DNA from: Lysobacter ciconiae
GTDB taxonomy: Bacteria > Pseudomonadota > Gammaproteobacteria > Xanthomonadales > Xanthomonadaceae
Direction: 5' to 3'
Assembly: GCF_015209725.1 (NCBI RefSeq)
Contig: NZ_CP063656.1
Location: 2,091,001-2,155,000, forward strand
Length of the DNA: 64,000 nucleotides
Position numbers and translations under genes: made by a program. The notes under the pieces are model-generated. The model did no database searches. It had not been told where the DNA came from and was given only the letters and a program-made list of their open reading frames with translations. Positions 26,430 to 35,979 of this stretch are shown one piece after another; the stretch's first letter is position 1, and the number at the start of each line of letters is the position of its first letter.

Positions 26430-27872
26430 TCACGCCTGGGTGCCACCCACGGTGATGCCATCGATCAGCAGCGACGGCTGGCCGACGCCGACCGGCACGC
26501 TCTGGCCGTCCTTGCCGCATACGCCGACACCTTCATCCAGCGCCAGGTCGTGGCCAATCATGCGCACCTTCTGCATGGTCTCCGGGCCGTTGCCGATCAG
26601 CGTGGCGCCCTTGACCGGCGCGGTGATCTTCCCGTCTTCGATCATGTAGGCCTCGGTGGCCGAAAACACGTACTTGCCGCTGGTGATATCGACCTGGCCG
26701 CCGCCAAAGTTGACCGCGTACAGCCCGCGCTTGACCGAACGGATCATCTCCTCCGGATCGTGCTTGCCGGCGAGCATGTAGGTATTGGTCATGCGCGGCA
26801 TCGGCAGGTGGGCGAAGGATTCGCGGCGACCGTTGCCGGTGGGCGCCATGCCCATCAGGCGCGCGTTGAGGCTGTCCTGCATGTAGCCCACCAGCACCCC
26901 GTCCTCGATCAGCGTGGTGCATTGGGTCTGCTCGCCCTCATCATCGATGTTGAGCGAGCCGCGGCGCCCCGGCAGGGTGCCGTCATCAACGATCGTCACG
27001 CCGGGCGCGGCGACACGCTGGCCCATGCGGCCGGCGTAGGTGCTGGTGCCCTTGCGGTTGAAATCGCCCTCCAGGCCGTGCCCGACCGCCTCGTGCAGCA
27101 GCACGCCGGGCCAGCCGTTGCCGAGCACCACCGGCATCACCCCGGCCGGTGCGTCGACGGCTTCCAGGTTGACCAGCGCCTGGCGCAGGGCCTCGCGCGC
27201 CCAGGCTTCCGGCTTCCCGTCAGCGAACAGTTCGGCATACCCGTAACGCCCGCCGCCACCGGTGTAGCCCGACTCGCGGCGCCCGTTCTGCTCGACAATC
27301 ACCTGCACGTTGAAGCGCACCAGCGGACGCACGTCGGCGCCCATGATGCCGTCGCTGCGGGCCACCAGGATCGTATCCACGCCGCCGCCGAGGCTGACGA
27401 TCACCTGCTTGACCCGCGGATCGGCCGCGCGCAGCAGCTTGTCGATGCGGCGCAGCGCCTCGACCTTGTCCTCGTTGCCCATCGAATCCACCGGGTCCAC
27501 CGGCGCGTACAGGGCCTGCGCGTTGGCGCGCACCAGCGGCCGTGTGGTCAGGCTGCCGCCGTCGCGTGCGATCGCCCGCGCCGAGGTGGACGCGGCGATC
27601 AGCGCCTGCGCGTTGATCTCATCGGAATAGGCGAAACCGGTCTTCTCGCCGCTGATCGCGCGCACGCCCACCCCCTGCTCGATGGAGTGCGCGCCGTCCT
27701 TGACGATGCCGTCCTCCACGCTCCAGCTCTCGCGGCGGGCATGCTGGAAATACAGGTCGCCAAAGTCGATACCCGGCCCGAGCAGCGTGCCGAAGGTTCG
27801 CTCAAGTCCCCCGGCATCAAGCCCTGAGGGCAGCAGGAGGCGGGATTCGGCAAGTTGCAGGGTGTGGGTCAT
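26430..27872 (-). CDS. tldD: Metalloprotease TldD
   Basis: Catalytic subunit of the TldD/TldE protease. The 480-residue product has the zinc-binding HEAVGHGLEGDFNRKG motif (HExxxH) near residue 260. FARRESWSVEDGIVKDG-like sequence at the N-terminus and GGGQVDITSGKYVFSATEAY near the C-terminus agree with the family; E. coli TldD is 481 residues. ATG 27872 gives that length; the frame stays open upstream without matching sequence. It follows yhdP by 135 nt in the conserved order maf-rng-yhdP-tldD. Confidence 0.95.
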   Translation of the reverse strand: MTHTLQLAESRLLLPSGLDAGGLERTFGTLLGPGIDFGDLYFQHARRESWSVEDGIVKDGAHSIEQGVGVRAISGEKTGFAYSDEINAQALIAASTSARAIARDGGSLTTRPLVRANAQALYAPVDPVDSMGNEDKVEALRRIDKLLRAADPRVKQVIVSLGGGVDTILVARSDGIMGADVRPLVRFNVQVIVEQNGRRESGYTGGGGRYGYAELFADGKPEAWAREALRQALVNLEAVDAPAGVMPVVLGNGWPGVLLHEAVGHGLEGDFNRKGTSTYAGRMGQRVAAPGVTIVDDGTLPGRRGSLNIDDEGEQTQCTTLIEDGVLVGYMQDSLNARLMGMAPTGNGRRESFAHLPMPRMTNTYMLAGKHDPEEMIRSVKRGLYAVNFGGGQVDITSGKYVFSATEAYMIEDGKITAPVKGATLIGNGPETMQKVRMIGHDLALDEGVGVCGKDGQSVPVGVGQPSLLIDGITVGGTQA

Positions 27873-28007
27873 GGGATCTTCTGGGGAGGTGATGACGGAA
27901 CGGGCGGCCTCCCTGGCGGGAAGGCGGCGCACGGGAGAAATCGGCGGGGGTGCAGCGGCGCGCAGGTGCAAAGCCACCCGGACGATATGCGGGCGACTGC
28001 GGGCGCT

Positions 28008-31000
28008 TCAACCGGCGGGCGGCCGCGCCGGTGACTCAGGCGGCGGCTCCACGGCAGGTCGTGCCGGCGCTTGGGCCGAAGTGCCCGTGCTGTTTTGGCG
28101 CGTGCCCGTCTCCGGCGGCGGCGCGGGTGAGGACGCGTTGCCCGGCCCTGCCGCAGACGCGGCCGGCCGCGCCTGGCCGTTGCGCTCGGGTTCCCGGCTG
28201 ACCACGTCCACGTGCGGATCCTTCCAGGGACCGCTGACGCGATAGGTTTTCGCGCCGATCTGGCCCAGCGGTTTGCGCAGCACCGCGTTGGCCGCTGCGC
28301 CGATCGCCGCCCCCACCGGCCCACCGGCCAGCGCACCGGCCACGGTCAGCAGGTTGCCGGACCGCGGCAGCACCTCGATCGTCTGGTTGAAGGTTTCCGC
28401 GCGCAGGTCGGCTTCGCCGCGGATGTTGATCCGCGCCGCCGGGCCTTCGATGCGCAGGTCATCGCTGCTCGCCATACCGCCGGCAAAGCGGATGTCGCCC
28501 TTGGCCTCGTTGAAGGCAAAGCCCTTGGAGAAGAAATCGCGGAAGTCGAGCATCAGCCGGCGCGGCAGTTCGGCGATGCTGAGCAGGCCCAGCACGCGTC
28601 CGGCTCCCGGCTCCACGTCCAGCAGGCGACCGTCGCGCACCTCGCCCTTCAGGTTGCCGGACACCTTCACCAGCTCGAACTGCATCGGACCGCCCGGCCA
28701 TTCGGCGGCCAGCGACATGCGGCCCTCGCCACCGTCGAGTCGCCCGACGTGGCCCAGGCCCGCGAGCAGGCGGCCGAAATCGGTGCTCGCCAGGTCGACT
28801 TCAAAACGGGTGCGCGCAACCCTGCCACGTCCGGTCCAGCTGCCGCGGACGTCAATCCGCTGGCCGGGCCTCTGCGCACTGAAATGCTCGATCTGCAGGC
28901 CAGCGGCGGTCGCGCGCGTGCGCAGCGACGCCCGGCCCAGCACCGCATCGTCCAGGCGCAGGTCGTCGATATCCAGCGCGAGCGGCGGGATGCGCGCCGG
29001 ATCGATGTCCTCGTCGACGGTGGCGGTGGCAACATGCGGCGCGGGCTTGGGTGCGCCTGCCGCCTTCGTGGGCAGACGCCAGTGGACGCGTTCAAACCGG
29101 CCCGAGACCGGTGCGGTCGACGACTCGGGCACCTGCAGACGGCCCTGAAGGCGCGGGCCCTCCGCCTGCACCAGCAGCGCGCCGCCCGCCCCGGGCGAGA
29201 CACGAACGCGGGCATCACCGAACTCCCCGCCAAACAGCTGCAGCCGATCGGTGCGGATGTCGATCTGGCCCAATGGCACGCCTGCGCCGCTTCCATCACC
29301 CGCGCCGGCCCGGGCCAGGCCGACCCAGCCGATCGCGTCCAGACTGCGCGCGCGACCGCTGGCGATCAGCCCGGAGGCCGGCGCCGGCGCCGGCAGCGTG
29401 GCGGTCCCGAGCGCGGCGCGGATGCCGGTGCGTTGACCGCTGCTGCGCGCACGCAGGGCCAGCACATCGCCCAGGACGACCTGCACCTCGCCCTGCTCCA
29501 GCGGCAGGGCGGTCTCCACCGTAGCCGCCAGCCGCTGCCCTGCCGGCTTGGCCAGCGGCGCAGGCAGCGTCAGCGCCGTACCCACCAGGTCGGACTGCAG
29601 CTTCAGGCGCGCAGCACCGCCGCTGCCGGTGCCTGCTGCGGGCACGAGCACACCCACCGTCCACGAAGAGCGACCGTGCATGTAGGGCGCGAGCCAGCCC
29701 AGCTCCGGTGCCCGCGCCAGCAGCGTATCGGCGCCGAACTGGGCCTGCAGGTCGGCCTCCAGCACGTTGCCCGAGTCGCGAACCGCATCCTTGCCCGAGC
29801 GCAGCGACAACTTGCCCGGGCGACCGCCCATCTGCACGTCAAGGCGGTCGGCGCGGAAACCGTTCTGGGTGTAGGTCACGGGACCGCGCACCTGCTCGAA
29901 TGCCAGCCCCCAGCGCGGATCCGCCAGGCGCGCGCCGGCCAGGCGGACATTGCCGTCGATCGCCAGGGCGCCGTGCTCGACCATCGGCAGCGCCATGGCG
30001 AAATCGACCTCCGCGGGACCTGAGCCCTTGATCGAGGCGAACGTCTCCGGATTGAGTTGCTGCAGCGGGCTGGCGCGCAGCAGCCCGAGCAGGCGCGACA
30101 CGTCGCTGCTGCCCTTGGCCTGGATGGCCAGCGTGCCGTGATCGTAATGGTCGACGCTGGCCTTCACGCTGGGGATCGCGATTCCGGCCAGCGTGCCGTG
30201 ACCGCTGATGTCCAGGCCGTTGCCGATGAAGCTGGCCTGCAGGTCGAGCCCGGTCGCGGCCGGCCAGTCGGGCTGGAACGCGACCGTGGCGTCGGTAATG
30301 TGTGCGCTGGCCTCGAAGCGGCCGGTGTGGTCATCGAACGGCCAGTCGTCCAAGTCGCCGGAGACTATCGCGCGGCCGTCGCGGACGATGCCGTCGACCA
30401 GCGCGGTGTCCAGCCAGTGCAACAGCGCCTCGGGCATCAGGTGGCGCACCCAGAACCCCTTGGCGACCGGCAGGCGGGTCTCGTCCACCGTCGCCGCCAG
30501 GTCGATCCGCGGACGTCCGCCATCGCCGTTCCAACCCAGCCCGCCGCGGACGTTGGCGCCGAAATCCGGACCTTGGATGCGCAGCGCGGACGTGCCCGCC
30601 TGCCAGCCGTCCGGCCCGCGCCAGCCGGCCACGTTGCCCGTCAGATGGACCACATGGGGCACCCCGAAGCCGCGCGGCCAGTCAAAGCTCATCGCCGCGG
30701 ACGGATCCAGCTGGGCACTGAAGCCCTCGGCGTCACCGCGCACGTCCGCCGCCAGCCCGTTGATGCCCGGCGCGTTGCCCAGCGGCGCAAAGCCCAAACC
30801 GTCGATGCGCACGGCGCCCTGCATGCCGCCGTCGCGGCGTCCCTGCAGATCCACCCCCGACAGCGATCCGTGCGGGCGCGCATGCAACAGCCAATGCCGC
30901 AGCGGTCCGGGCAGCTGGTTGCTGAGCACGGCCAGCGACGCCAGCGGCTGCAGATCGATATGCTCGGCCACGAGCCCGTATTGGCGACCGGCGGCGAGGG

Positions 31001-32036
31001 TCAGCGGACCGAAGCGGTGGTCCTCGCCCTGCGTCTGCAGATGCAGCAGCGGCGCGTCCAGCTGCCAGCCACCATCGGTGCGTCGCCAGATCACCCGGCT
31101 CTCGAGCAGGTCGATCACCTGCAGCGGAATCTGGCCGGCGGCGCCGGGCACCGGAGCGATCGTCGAACCGGCCAGCACCACGCGCTCCAGCGTCGTCTCC
31201 AGCTTGACCCCGACCAGGCGCTTGTCCTCCAGATCGGCCCATGCCCTGGCGCGGCCGTCGCCCGTCTGCAGGGTGATGCCGTGCAGGTCGAGCACCGAGG
31301 CCAGCGGCTGCAGCTCGGCGCGGTCGATTCCGACATACGCACGGCCGGCACCGCCGTGGCGGTGGAAGTCCAGCATCGCGACCACGGGTGCCGGGCGGCC
31401 GTCATCGCGGTTGTCCCTGGGAGTCGCGGAGGACAGCTCCTCCGGCCAGGCGCGCAGGCCGGCACGGACGCGATCGCCCTGCACGCGCAGGCGCAGGTCG
31501 ATGCGCGGCACGTTCAGATCCAGTCCCAGATCGGGGGCCAGCACGGTCAGTGCGCCGTCGCTCACCTGCAGCTCGCCCAGCCCTTCCAGCGAGTGGAACG
31601 GATCGCCGTCCGCCTCGCGCTGGCCCGGCAGTCCGCGCACCTGCCAGCGGCCGTCGGGCGACCGTTCCAGGACCAGTTCCAGGCCGCGAAGGCGCAGCTC
31701 CGACAGCGGCACGCCCGGCCACAGCCCGGCGTAGATGGACAGCAGCATCTCGGCATCGCCGACATCGAACACGTCCGCGCCCTCGCCCAGGCGCAGGTTG
31801 TGCAACTGCAGCAAGGGGCCGCGACGCGTCCAGCCGGTTTGCAGACGGTCGAATGCCACTGGACGCCCGACCCGCTCGCCCAGCCAGGCGGCGACGCGGT
31901 CGGGGTGGCGCTCCACCAGCGGCAGCAACTGGCTGGCCACCGCGATCACCAGCGCCAGCAGCACCAGCACGATCCCCACGGTGTAGCCCACGCCCCGGCG
32001 GGCCAGTCGCAATCGGCGGCGCAGCGGCGTCGGCAT
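28008..32036 (-). CDS. yhdP: YhdP-family AsmA-like phospholipid transport protein
   Basis: Very long (1342 residues) inner-membrane-anchored protein that spans the periplasm. YhdP with TamB and YdbH carries phospholipids to the outer membrane in E. coli. A single N-terminal helix at about residues 14-36 is followed by DUF3971 and AsmA-type beta-rich repeats (recurring pattern of a Gly-rich strand with L-x-L-x-G). Near the C-terminus FSKGFAFNEAKGDIRFAGG and VSGPWKDPHVDVVSRE are typical of the family. A Pro/Ala-rich tail of about 55 residues is extra. It lies 20 nt downstream of rng. A second AsmA-like gene of the YdbH type lies at the right end of the window. Confidence 0.93.
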   Translation of the reverse strand: MPTPLRRRLRLARRGVGYTVGIVLVLLALVIAVASQLLPLVERHPDRVAAWLGERVGRPVAFDRLQTGWTRRGPLLQLHNLRLGEGADVFDVGDAEMLLSIYAGLWPGVPLSELRLRGLELVLERSPDGRWQVRGLPGQREADGDPFHSLEGLGELQVSDGALTVLAPDLGLDLNVPRIDLRLRVQGDRVRAGLRAWPEELSSATPRDNRDDGRPAPVVAMLDFHRHGGAGRAYVGIDRAELQPLASVLDLHGITLQTGDGRARAWADLEDKRLVGVKLETTLERVVLAGSTIAPVPGAAGQIPLQVIDLLESRVIWRRTDGGWQLDAPLLHLQTQGEDHRFGPLTLAAGRQYGLVAEHIDLQPLASLAVLSNQLPGPLRHWLLHARPHGSLSGVDLQGRRDGGMQGAVRIDGLGFAPLGNAPGINGLAADVRGDAEGFSAQLDPSAAMSFDWPRGFGVPHVVHLTGNVAGWRGPDGWQAGTSALRIQGPDFGANVRGGLGWNGDGGRPRIDLAATVDETRLPVAKGFWVRHLMPEALLHWLDTALVDGIVRDGRAIVSGDLDDWPFDDHTGRFEASAHITDATVAFQPDWPAATGLDLQASFIGNGLDISGHGTLAGIAIPSVKASVDHYDHGTLAIQAKGSSDVSRLLGLLRASPLQQLNPETFASIKGSGPAEVDFAMALPMVEHGALAIDGNVRLAGARLADPRWGLAFEQVRGPVTYTQNGFRADRLDVQMGGRPGKLSLRSGKDAVRDSGNVLEADLQAQFGADTLLARAPELGWLAPYMHGRSSWTVGVLVPAAGTGSGGAARLKLQSDLVGTALTLPAPLAKPAGQRLAATVETALPLEQGEVQVVLGDVLALRARSSGQRTGIRAALGTATLPAPAPASGLIASGRARSLDAIGWVGLARAGAGDGSGAGVPLGQIDIRTDRLQLFGGEFGDARVRVSPGAGGALLVQAEGPRLQGRLQVPESSTAPVSGRFERVHWRLPTKAAGAPKPAPHVATATVDEDIDPARIPPLALDIDDLRLDDAVLGRASLRTRATAAGLQIEHFSAQRPGQRIDVRGSWTGRGRVARTRFEVDLASTDFGRLLAGLGHVGRLDGGEGRMSLAAEWPGGPMQFELVKVSGNLKGEVRDGRLLDVEPGAGRVLGLLSIAELPRRLMLDFRDFFSKGFAFNEAKGDIRFAGGMASSDDLRIEGPAARINIRGEADLRAETFNQTIEVLPRSGNLLTVAGALAGGPVGAAIGAAANAVLRKPLGQIGAKTYRVSGPWKDPHVDVVSREPERNGQARPAASAAGPGNASSPAPPPETGTRQNSTGTSAQAPARPAVEPPPESPARPPAG

Positions 32037-32056
32037 CTCAGTCCAGGCGGGAGGCG

Positions 32057-33568
32057 TCAGAGCAGGACGACATCGAACTGCTCCTGGGCGTACTGGTCAT
32101 CGGCCTGGAAGCGGATCGACTTGCCGAGGAATTCCTCCAGCTCGGCGACCGCGGTCGACTCCTCCTCGGTAATCCGCGCGACCACCTTGGGCGAGGCCAT
32201 CACCATCAGGCGGTCGGCGTCGAACTGGCGTACCTGGCGCACGATTTCGCGGAAGATCTCGTAGGTGACCGTTTCGGGCGTCTTCAGCGTGCCGCGCCCG
32301 TTGCACTCGTGGCACGCCTCGGTGAGCTGGCGCTGCAGGCTCTCGGTGGTGCGCTTGCGCGTCATCTCCACCAGTCCCAGCGGCGAGAAGTCATACACCG
32401 TGGTCTTGGCGTGGTCCTTGGCCAGCGCCTTCTCCAGCGTGCGCAGGACCTGGCGCTTGTGCTCGGCATCGTTCATGTCGATGAAGTCGATGATGATGAT
32501 CCCGCCCAGGTTGCGCAGGCGCAGCTGGCGGGCCACCGATTGCGCGGCCTCCAGGTTGGTGCGGTAAACCGTCTCCTCCAGGTTGCGCTGGCCCAGGAAG
32601 GAGCCGGTGTTGATGTCCACCGTGGTCATCGCCTCGGTCTGGTCGATCACCAGGTAGCCCCCGGATTTCAGCGGCACCTGCTTGTCGAGGGCGCGCTGGA
32701 TCTCGTCCTCGACCCCGTAGAGGTCGAAGATCGGCCGCTCGCCGGCGTAGTGCCCGATCTTCTGCGCCAGCTCCGTCGTCCCGGCCGCGCCGGCGGCGCT
32801 CATGAACTGCGATGCAAACGTGCGCAGCCGCTCGAAGGTCTCGCGCGAATCCACCTTGACCTTGTCCACGTCGCGGCGGATCAGGTCGCGCACCGCGCGC
32901 AGCGGCAGGGTCAGGTCCTCATAGATGCACTCGCCCACGCGGGCGCTGGCGGAACGCTCGCCGATCAGGCTCCACACCCGCGCCAGGTAGGCCACGTCGT
33001 CGGCCAGGGCCTCCTCGGGCTGGCCTTCGGCGTTGGTGCGCACGATGTAGCCGTGGGTGTCGCCTGCGGCCGTGAGTCCACCGACGATGCCCTTGAGCCG
33101 GGCACGCTCGGCCTCATCCTCGATCCGGGCCGAGACCCCGATCACCCGCGTGTGCGGCAGCAGCACCAGGTAGCGCGAGGGAATGCTGGTCAGCGTGGTC
33201 AACCGGGCGCCCTTGCCACCGATCGGGTCCTTGACCACCTGGACGATGATTTCCTGGCCGTCGCGCAGCAATTCGCTGATCGGCCGGGTCGGCGGCGGTG
33301 GCGCGTTCGGGTCCTCCTCGCCGGTCAGCGCGGGCGCGGAGGGCCGGACGATATCGGCCGCATGCAGGAACGCCGCGCGCTCCAGCCCGATCTCCACGAA
33401 GGCCGCCTGCATCCCGGGCATCACCCGTTGCACCTTGCCCTTGTAGACGTTGCCGACCACGCCGCGGGCCCAGCCACGCTCGATATGAAGCTCCTGCAAC
33501 ATGCCGTTCTCGACCACGGCCACCCGCGTCTCGCGCGGGGTGACGTTGACCAGGATTTCCTCGCTCAT
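32057..33568 (-). CDS. rng: Ribonuclease G
   Basis: Endoribonuclease that matures the 5' end of 16S rRNA and cleaves AU-rich single-stranded RNA. The 503-residue product starts EEILVNVTPRETRVAVVENG, followed by an S1 domain (about 37-130), the 5' sensor and RNase H-like regions. The catalytic IIIIDFIDMNDAEHK segment and the zinc-link CHECNGRG follow, the latter joining protomers. It lacks the long C-terminal degradosome scaffold of RNase E, which separates the two. Its ATG overlaps the maf stop (ATGA). Confidence 0.96.
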   Translation of the reverse strand: MSEEILVNVTPRETRVAVVENGMLQELHIERGWARGVVGNVYKGKVQRVMPGMQAAFVEIGLERAAFLHAADIVRPSAPALTGEEDPNAPPPPTRPISELLRDGQEIIVQVVKDPIGGKGARLTTLTSIPSRYLVLLPHTRVIGVSARIEDEAERARLKGIVGGLTAAGDTHGYIVRTNAEGQPEEALADDVAYLARVWSLIGERSASARVGECIYEDLTLPLRAVRDLIRRDVDKVKVDSRETFERLRTFASQFMSAAGAAGTTELAQKIGHYAGERPIFDLYGVEDEIQRALDKQVPLKSGGYLVIDQTEAMTTVDINTGSFLGQRNLEETVYRTNLEAAQSVARQLRLRNLGGIIIIDFIDMNDAEHKRQVLRTLEKALAKDHAKTTVYDFSPLGLVEMTRKRTTESLQRQLTEACHECNGRGTLKTPETVTYEIFREIVRQVRQFDADRLMVMASPKVVARITEEESTAVAELEEFLGKSIRFQADDQYAQEQFDVVLL

Positions 33569-34173
33569 GGCGCCTCCGTTGCGCAGGTGGGCAGGCCGGC
33601 GGCCAACGGGCCGAGACCGAATGTCGCCAGCAGTTGCGCGCTCTGGTGCAGCGGCAATCCCATGACGCCGGAATGGCTGCCGTCGAGGCGCTCAACGAAT
33701 GCCTCGGCAAGTCCCTGGATCGCGTAGCCACCGGCCTTGCCGAAGGGCTCGCCGCTGTCGACGTAGGCATCGATGACGGCATCGGGCAAGCGCGCGAAGC
33801 GCACCTCGGACACCGACACAGCCTCTTCGTGGCGCGACGCCGAGACCAGCGCGAGCGCGGAGACCACGGTGTGCGGCACGCCCGACAGCCGTCGCAGCAT
33901 CGCTGCCGCCTCGGCACTGTCGCGCGGCTTGCCGAACACGTCCTCGTCCAGAATCACCTCGGTGTCGCAACCCAGGACCAGGGCATCCGGCTCGCCGGAC
34001 ACGCGGGCCAGGCCCGCAAGCGCCTTGTCGCGGGCGACCCGGGAGACGTAGGCCTGCGCGGTTTCGTCCGCCTGTCGCTGTTCGGGCACGTCCAGCTCGA
34101 GCACGGCAAATTCCAGCCCGAGGCGAGTCAGCAGTTCGCGTCGACGCGGAGAGCGGGAAGCAAGATAAAGCAT
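33565..34173 (-). CDS. maf: Maf-family nucleotide pyrophosphatase (YhdE type)
   Basis: House-cleaning enzyme hydrolysing non-canonical or excess nucleoside triphosphates; the YhdE subgroup prefers dTTP and UTP. The 202-residue product begins with LYLASRSPRRRELL (nucleotide binding) and has GCDTEVIL, KPRDSAEAAAMLRRLSG and DKAGGYAIQG-like GKAGGYAIQGL. E. coli YhdE has Ala in ADT where this protein has Cys, a mild difference next to the catalytic Asp. It overlaps rng by 4 nt, as in the mre-maf-rng cluster, but no mre genes are upstream here. Confidence 0.93.
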   Translation of the reverse strand: MLYLASRSPRRRELLTRLGLEFAVLELDVPEQRQADETAQAYVSRVARDKALAGLARVSGEPDALVLGCDTEVILDEDVFGKPRDSAEAAAMLRRLSGVPHTVVSALALVSASRHEEAVSVSEVRFARLPDAVIDAYVDSGEPFGKAGGYAIQGLAEAFVERLDGSHSGVMGLPLHQSAQLLATFGLGPLAAGLPTCATEAP

Positions 34174-34260
34174 GGGTCTCCAGGGGCGACCGGTCGCGTT
34201 TGCGAATGGCGGAAAGCATAACCCGCGGCGCCTGAGCGCCAGCCACCTTGCGCGGCCGCT

Positions 34261-34293
34261 GCCTGACTGCCGGCCGGCGGACGGCAGTCAGGC
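34261..34293. terminator. Long hairpin at the end of rlmH
   Basis: A perfect 12-bp inverted repeat (GCCTGACTGCCG at 34261-34272, CGGCAGTCAGGC at 34282-34293, 9-nt loop) overlaps the rlmH stop codon at 34288-34290 and lies 88 nt before maf on the minus strand. No T-run follows. It could be a terminator separating leuS-rlmH from maf-tldD, or a processing hairpin. Confidence 0.55.
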
Positions 34294-34758
34294 CCGATGG
34301 TAGGGGTGGTTGGCCAACATCGCCGCGGCGCGGTACAGCTGCTCGGCAGCGACCAGACGCACCAGCATGTGCGGCAGCGTCATCGGCCCCAGCGACCAGG
34401 ACTCGTCGGCGCGGGCCAGCACCTCATCGGCATGGCCTTCAGGCCCGCCGATCAACAGCGCCAGGTCACGCCCCTGGCCGCGCCAATGCTCGAGGCGCTG
34501 GGCGAGTTGCTCCGAACTCCAGGGTTTGCCACGGCCGTCCAGAGTCACCACCAGCGGCGAGCGCGGCAGCGCAGCGAGCACGCGGGCGCCTTCCTCGGCG
34601 GTCGCGCGGGCGATGTCGCGGTTCTTGCCGCGCACGCCGGGCTCGACCTCCACCAGTTCCAGGGGCAACCAGTGGGAGAGACGCTTGCGGTAGTCCTCGA
34701 ATCCCTCGGCGACCCAGCGCGGGGCCCGCTCGCCGACGGCGATGAGTCTGGCCTTCAC
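34288..34758 (-). CDS. rlmH: 23S rRNA m3-pseudouridine1915 methyltransferase RlmH
   Basis: SPOUT methyltransferase acting on helix 69 of 23S rRNA in assembled 70S ribosomes. The 156-residue product has LLIGGPEGHADEVLARAD, the SAM-binding knot, and the diagnostic C-terminus LTLPHMLVRLVAAEQLYRAA with NHPYHRA. The GTG at 34758 gives VKARLIAVGERAP and the family length (E. coli 155); further upstream the frame overlaps rsfS. It follows rsfS by 37 nt, the conserved rsfS-rlmH pair. Confidence 0.96.
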   Translation of the reverse strand: MKARLIAVGERAPRWVAEGFEDYRKRLSHWLPLELVEVEPGVRGKNRDIARATAEEGARVLAALPRSPLVVTLDGRGKPWSSEQLAQRLEHWRGQGRDLALLIGGPEGHADEVLARADESWSLGPMTLPHMLVRLVAAEQLYRAAAMLANHPYHRA

Positions 34759-34795
34759 GATCGGGCCCTGATCGCCTGCGCGACAGGCGCCTCGA

Positions 34796-35251
34796 CTAGA
34801 GGTCGTCCTCGGCGTCGGTTTCCAACTCGCCGGAACCGATCCCGGGCTCGCCGTATTCGTCCACCGACGCCGGCGGCTGGTCGCCCACGGTCCACAGGCG
34901 CTCAAGTGCATAGAACTCGCGCACCCGCGGCAGCATGATGTGGACAACGACGTCACCCAGGTCGACCAGGACCCACTCGGCCTCGCGCTCGCCCTCCACG
35001 CCCAGCGGCATGATGTCCAGCTTCTTGGCGAACTTGACCACCTCGTCGGCGATCGACTTCACGTGGCGCGAGGACGTGCCCGAGGCGACCACCATGTAGT
35101 CGGTGACGCTGCTCTTGCCGCGCACGTCGATTTCCACCGGATCCTTGGCCTTCAGTTCCGCGATGGCGCTGCGCACGGTGTCCAGCAGTTGGTCGACGCT
35201 GGGCGGCGGGCTCGGGAGACGGGTCTTGATGACTTGGGCTTCGGTGGACAT
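34796..35251 (-). CDS. rsfS: Ribosomal silencing factor RsfS
   Basis: Binds uL14 on the 50S subunit and blocks subunit joining when nutrients are short. The 151-residue product contains the Iojap core: AIAELKAKDPVEIDVRGKSS, DYMVVASGTSSRHVKSIADEV and EGEREAEWVLVDLGDVVVH. The acidic C-terminal tail (about 25 residues) is an extension beyond the E. coli length of 105. ATG 35251 starts MSTEAQVIKTRLPS; the upstream open frame runs back into nadD. It sits 29 nt after nadD. Confidence 0.95.
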   Translation of the reverse strand: MSTEAQVIKTRLPSPPPSVDQLLDTVRSAIAELKAKDPVEIDVRGKSSVTDYMVVASGTSSRHVKSIADEVVKFAKKLDIMPLGVEGEREAEWVLVDLGDVVVHIMLPRVREFYALERLWTVGDQPPASVDEYGEPGIGSGELETDAEDDL

Positions 35252-35280
35252 GCAGGCTCTGGGGTTGGGTGCGGCAGTGA

Positions 35281-35961
35281 TTATAGCGAAGCCGGGCTGC
35301 CGGGCCGCTTCACATACAGCCGATGCTGAACGATGTACTCCGCCACCGGCGCCGGAACCAGCTCCCGCCACGGCTCGCCGGCGGCGATGCGCTCGCGGAT
35401 GCCGGTGGCCGATCCGGGGTGCAGGCGGTTGGGCAGGCACAGCACACGACCGGCCGGTGCCGCCTCCAGGTCAGTCTCCAAGTCGGTCCAGCGCCCGTCG
35501 AGCATGGTCAGCAGCGGCGCGGAAAGATGCCGGTCGAGGTCGACCCCGGGACGGGCGGCGACGACAAAATGGGCCAGTTCGAACAGCGCCTGCCAATCCT
35601 TCCATTGCGGCAACCCGGCCAGGCTGTCGGCGCCGATCAGCAGGGCGACCGGCGCCTGCATCCCGTACTCGGCGCGGATGCCGCGCAGCGTATCGACCGA
35701 ATAGGACGGCGTGTCCCGCAGCAACTCGCGTCGATCGACCAGCAGGTCTCGCTCACCCGCCACGGCCAGGTCCAGCATCCGCGCGCGGTGCTCCGCGCTG
35801 GCCCCCGGCGCGGCGCGATGCGGCGGATCCGCCGCCGGCATCAGGCGGATCGCAGCGCTCAGGTGATCACGCGCGTTGCGTGCAATGTGCAGGTGGCCGC
35901 AGTGGACGGGGTCGAAGGTGCCGCCGTAGAACACCCGCAAAGCCGGGCCGGCCGGATTCAA
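35281..35961 (-). CDS. nadD: Nicotinate-mononucleotide adenylyltransferase
   Basis: Makes nicotinate adenine dinucleotide in NAD synthesis. The 226-residue product has YGGTFDPVHCGHL with the nucleotidyltransferase HxGH near residue 20, and a C-terminal GSATGIRERIAAG that corresponds to the ISSTxIR motif. The start is TTG at 35961, preceded by GGAG at 7-nt spacing. It lies between holA (18 nt upstream) and rsfS, the conserved order. Confidence 0.95.
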   Translation of the reverse strand: MNPAGPALRVFYGGTFDPVHCGHLHIARNARDHLSAAIRLMPAADPPHRAAPGASAEHRARMLDLAVAGERDLLVDRRELLRDTPSYSVDTLRGIRAEYGMQAPVALLIGADSLAGLPQWKDWQALFELAHFVVAARPGVDLDRHLSAPLLTMLDGRWTDLETDLEAAPAGRVLCLPNRLHPGSATGIRERIAAGEPWRELVPAPVAEYIVQHRLYVKRPGSPASL

Positions 35962-35979
35962 TGCCGGGCTCCGCCGTGC

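Noticed and set aside
30057..33727. Long plus-strand frames (735 and 779 codons) opposite yhdP and rng
   Set aside because: They overlap each other and are antisense to well-supported genes. Their composition is Arg/Pro/Gln-rich low complexity.
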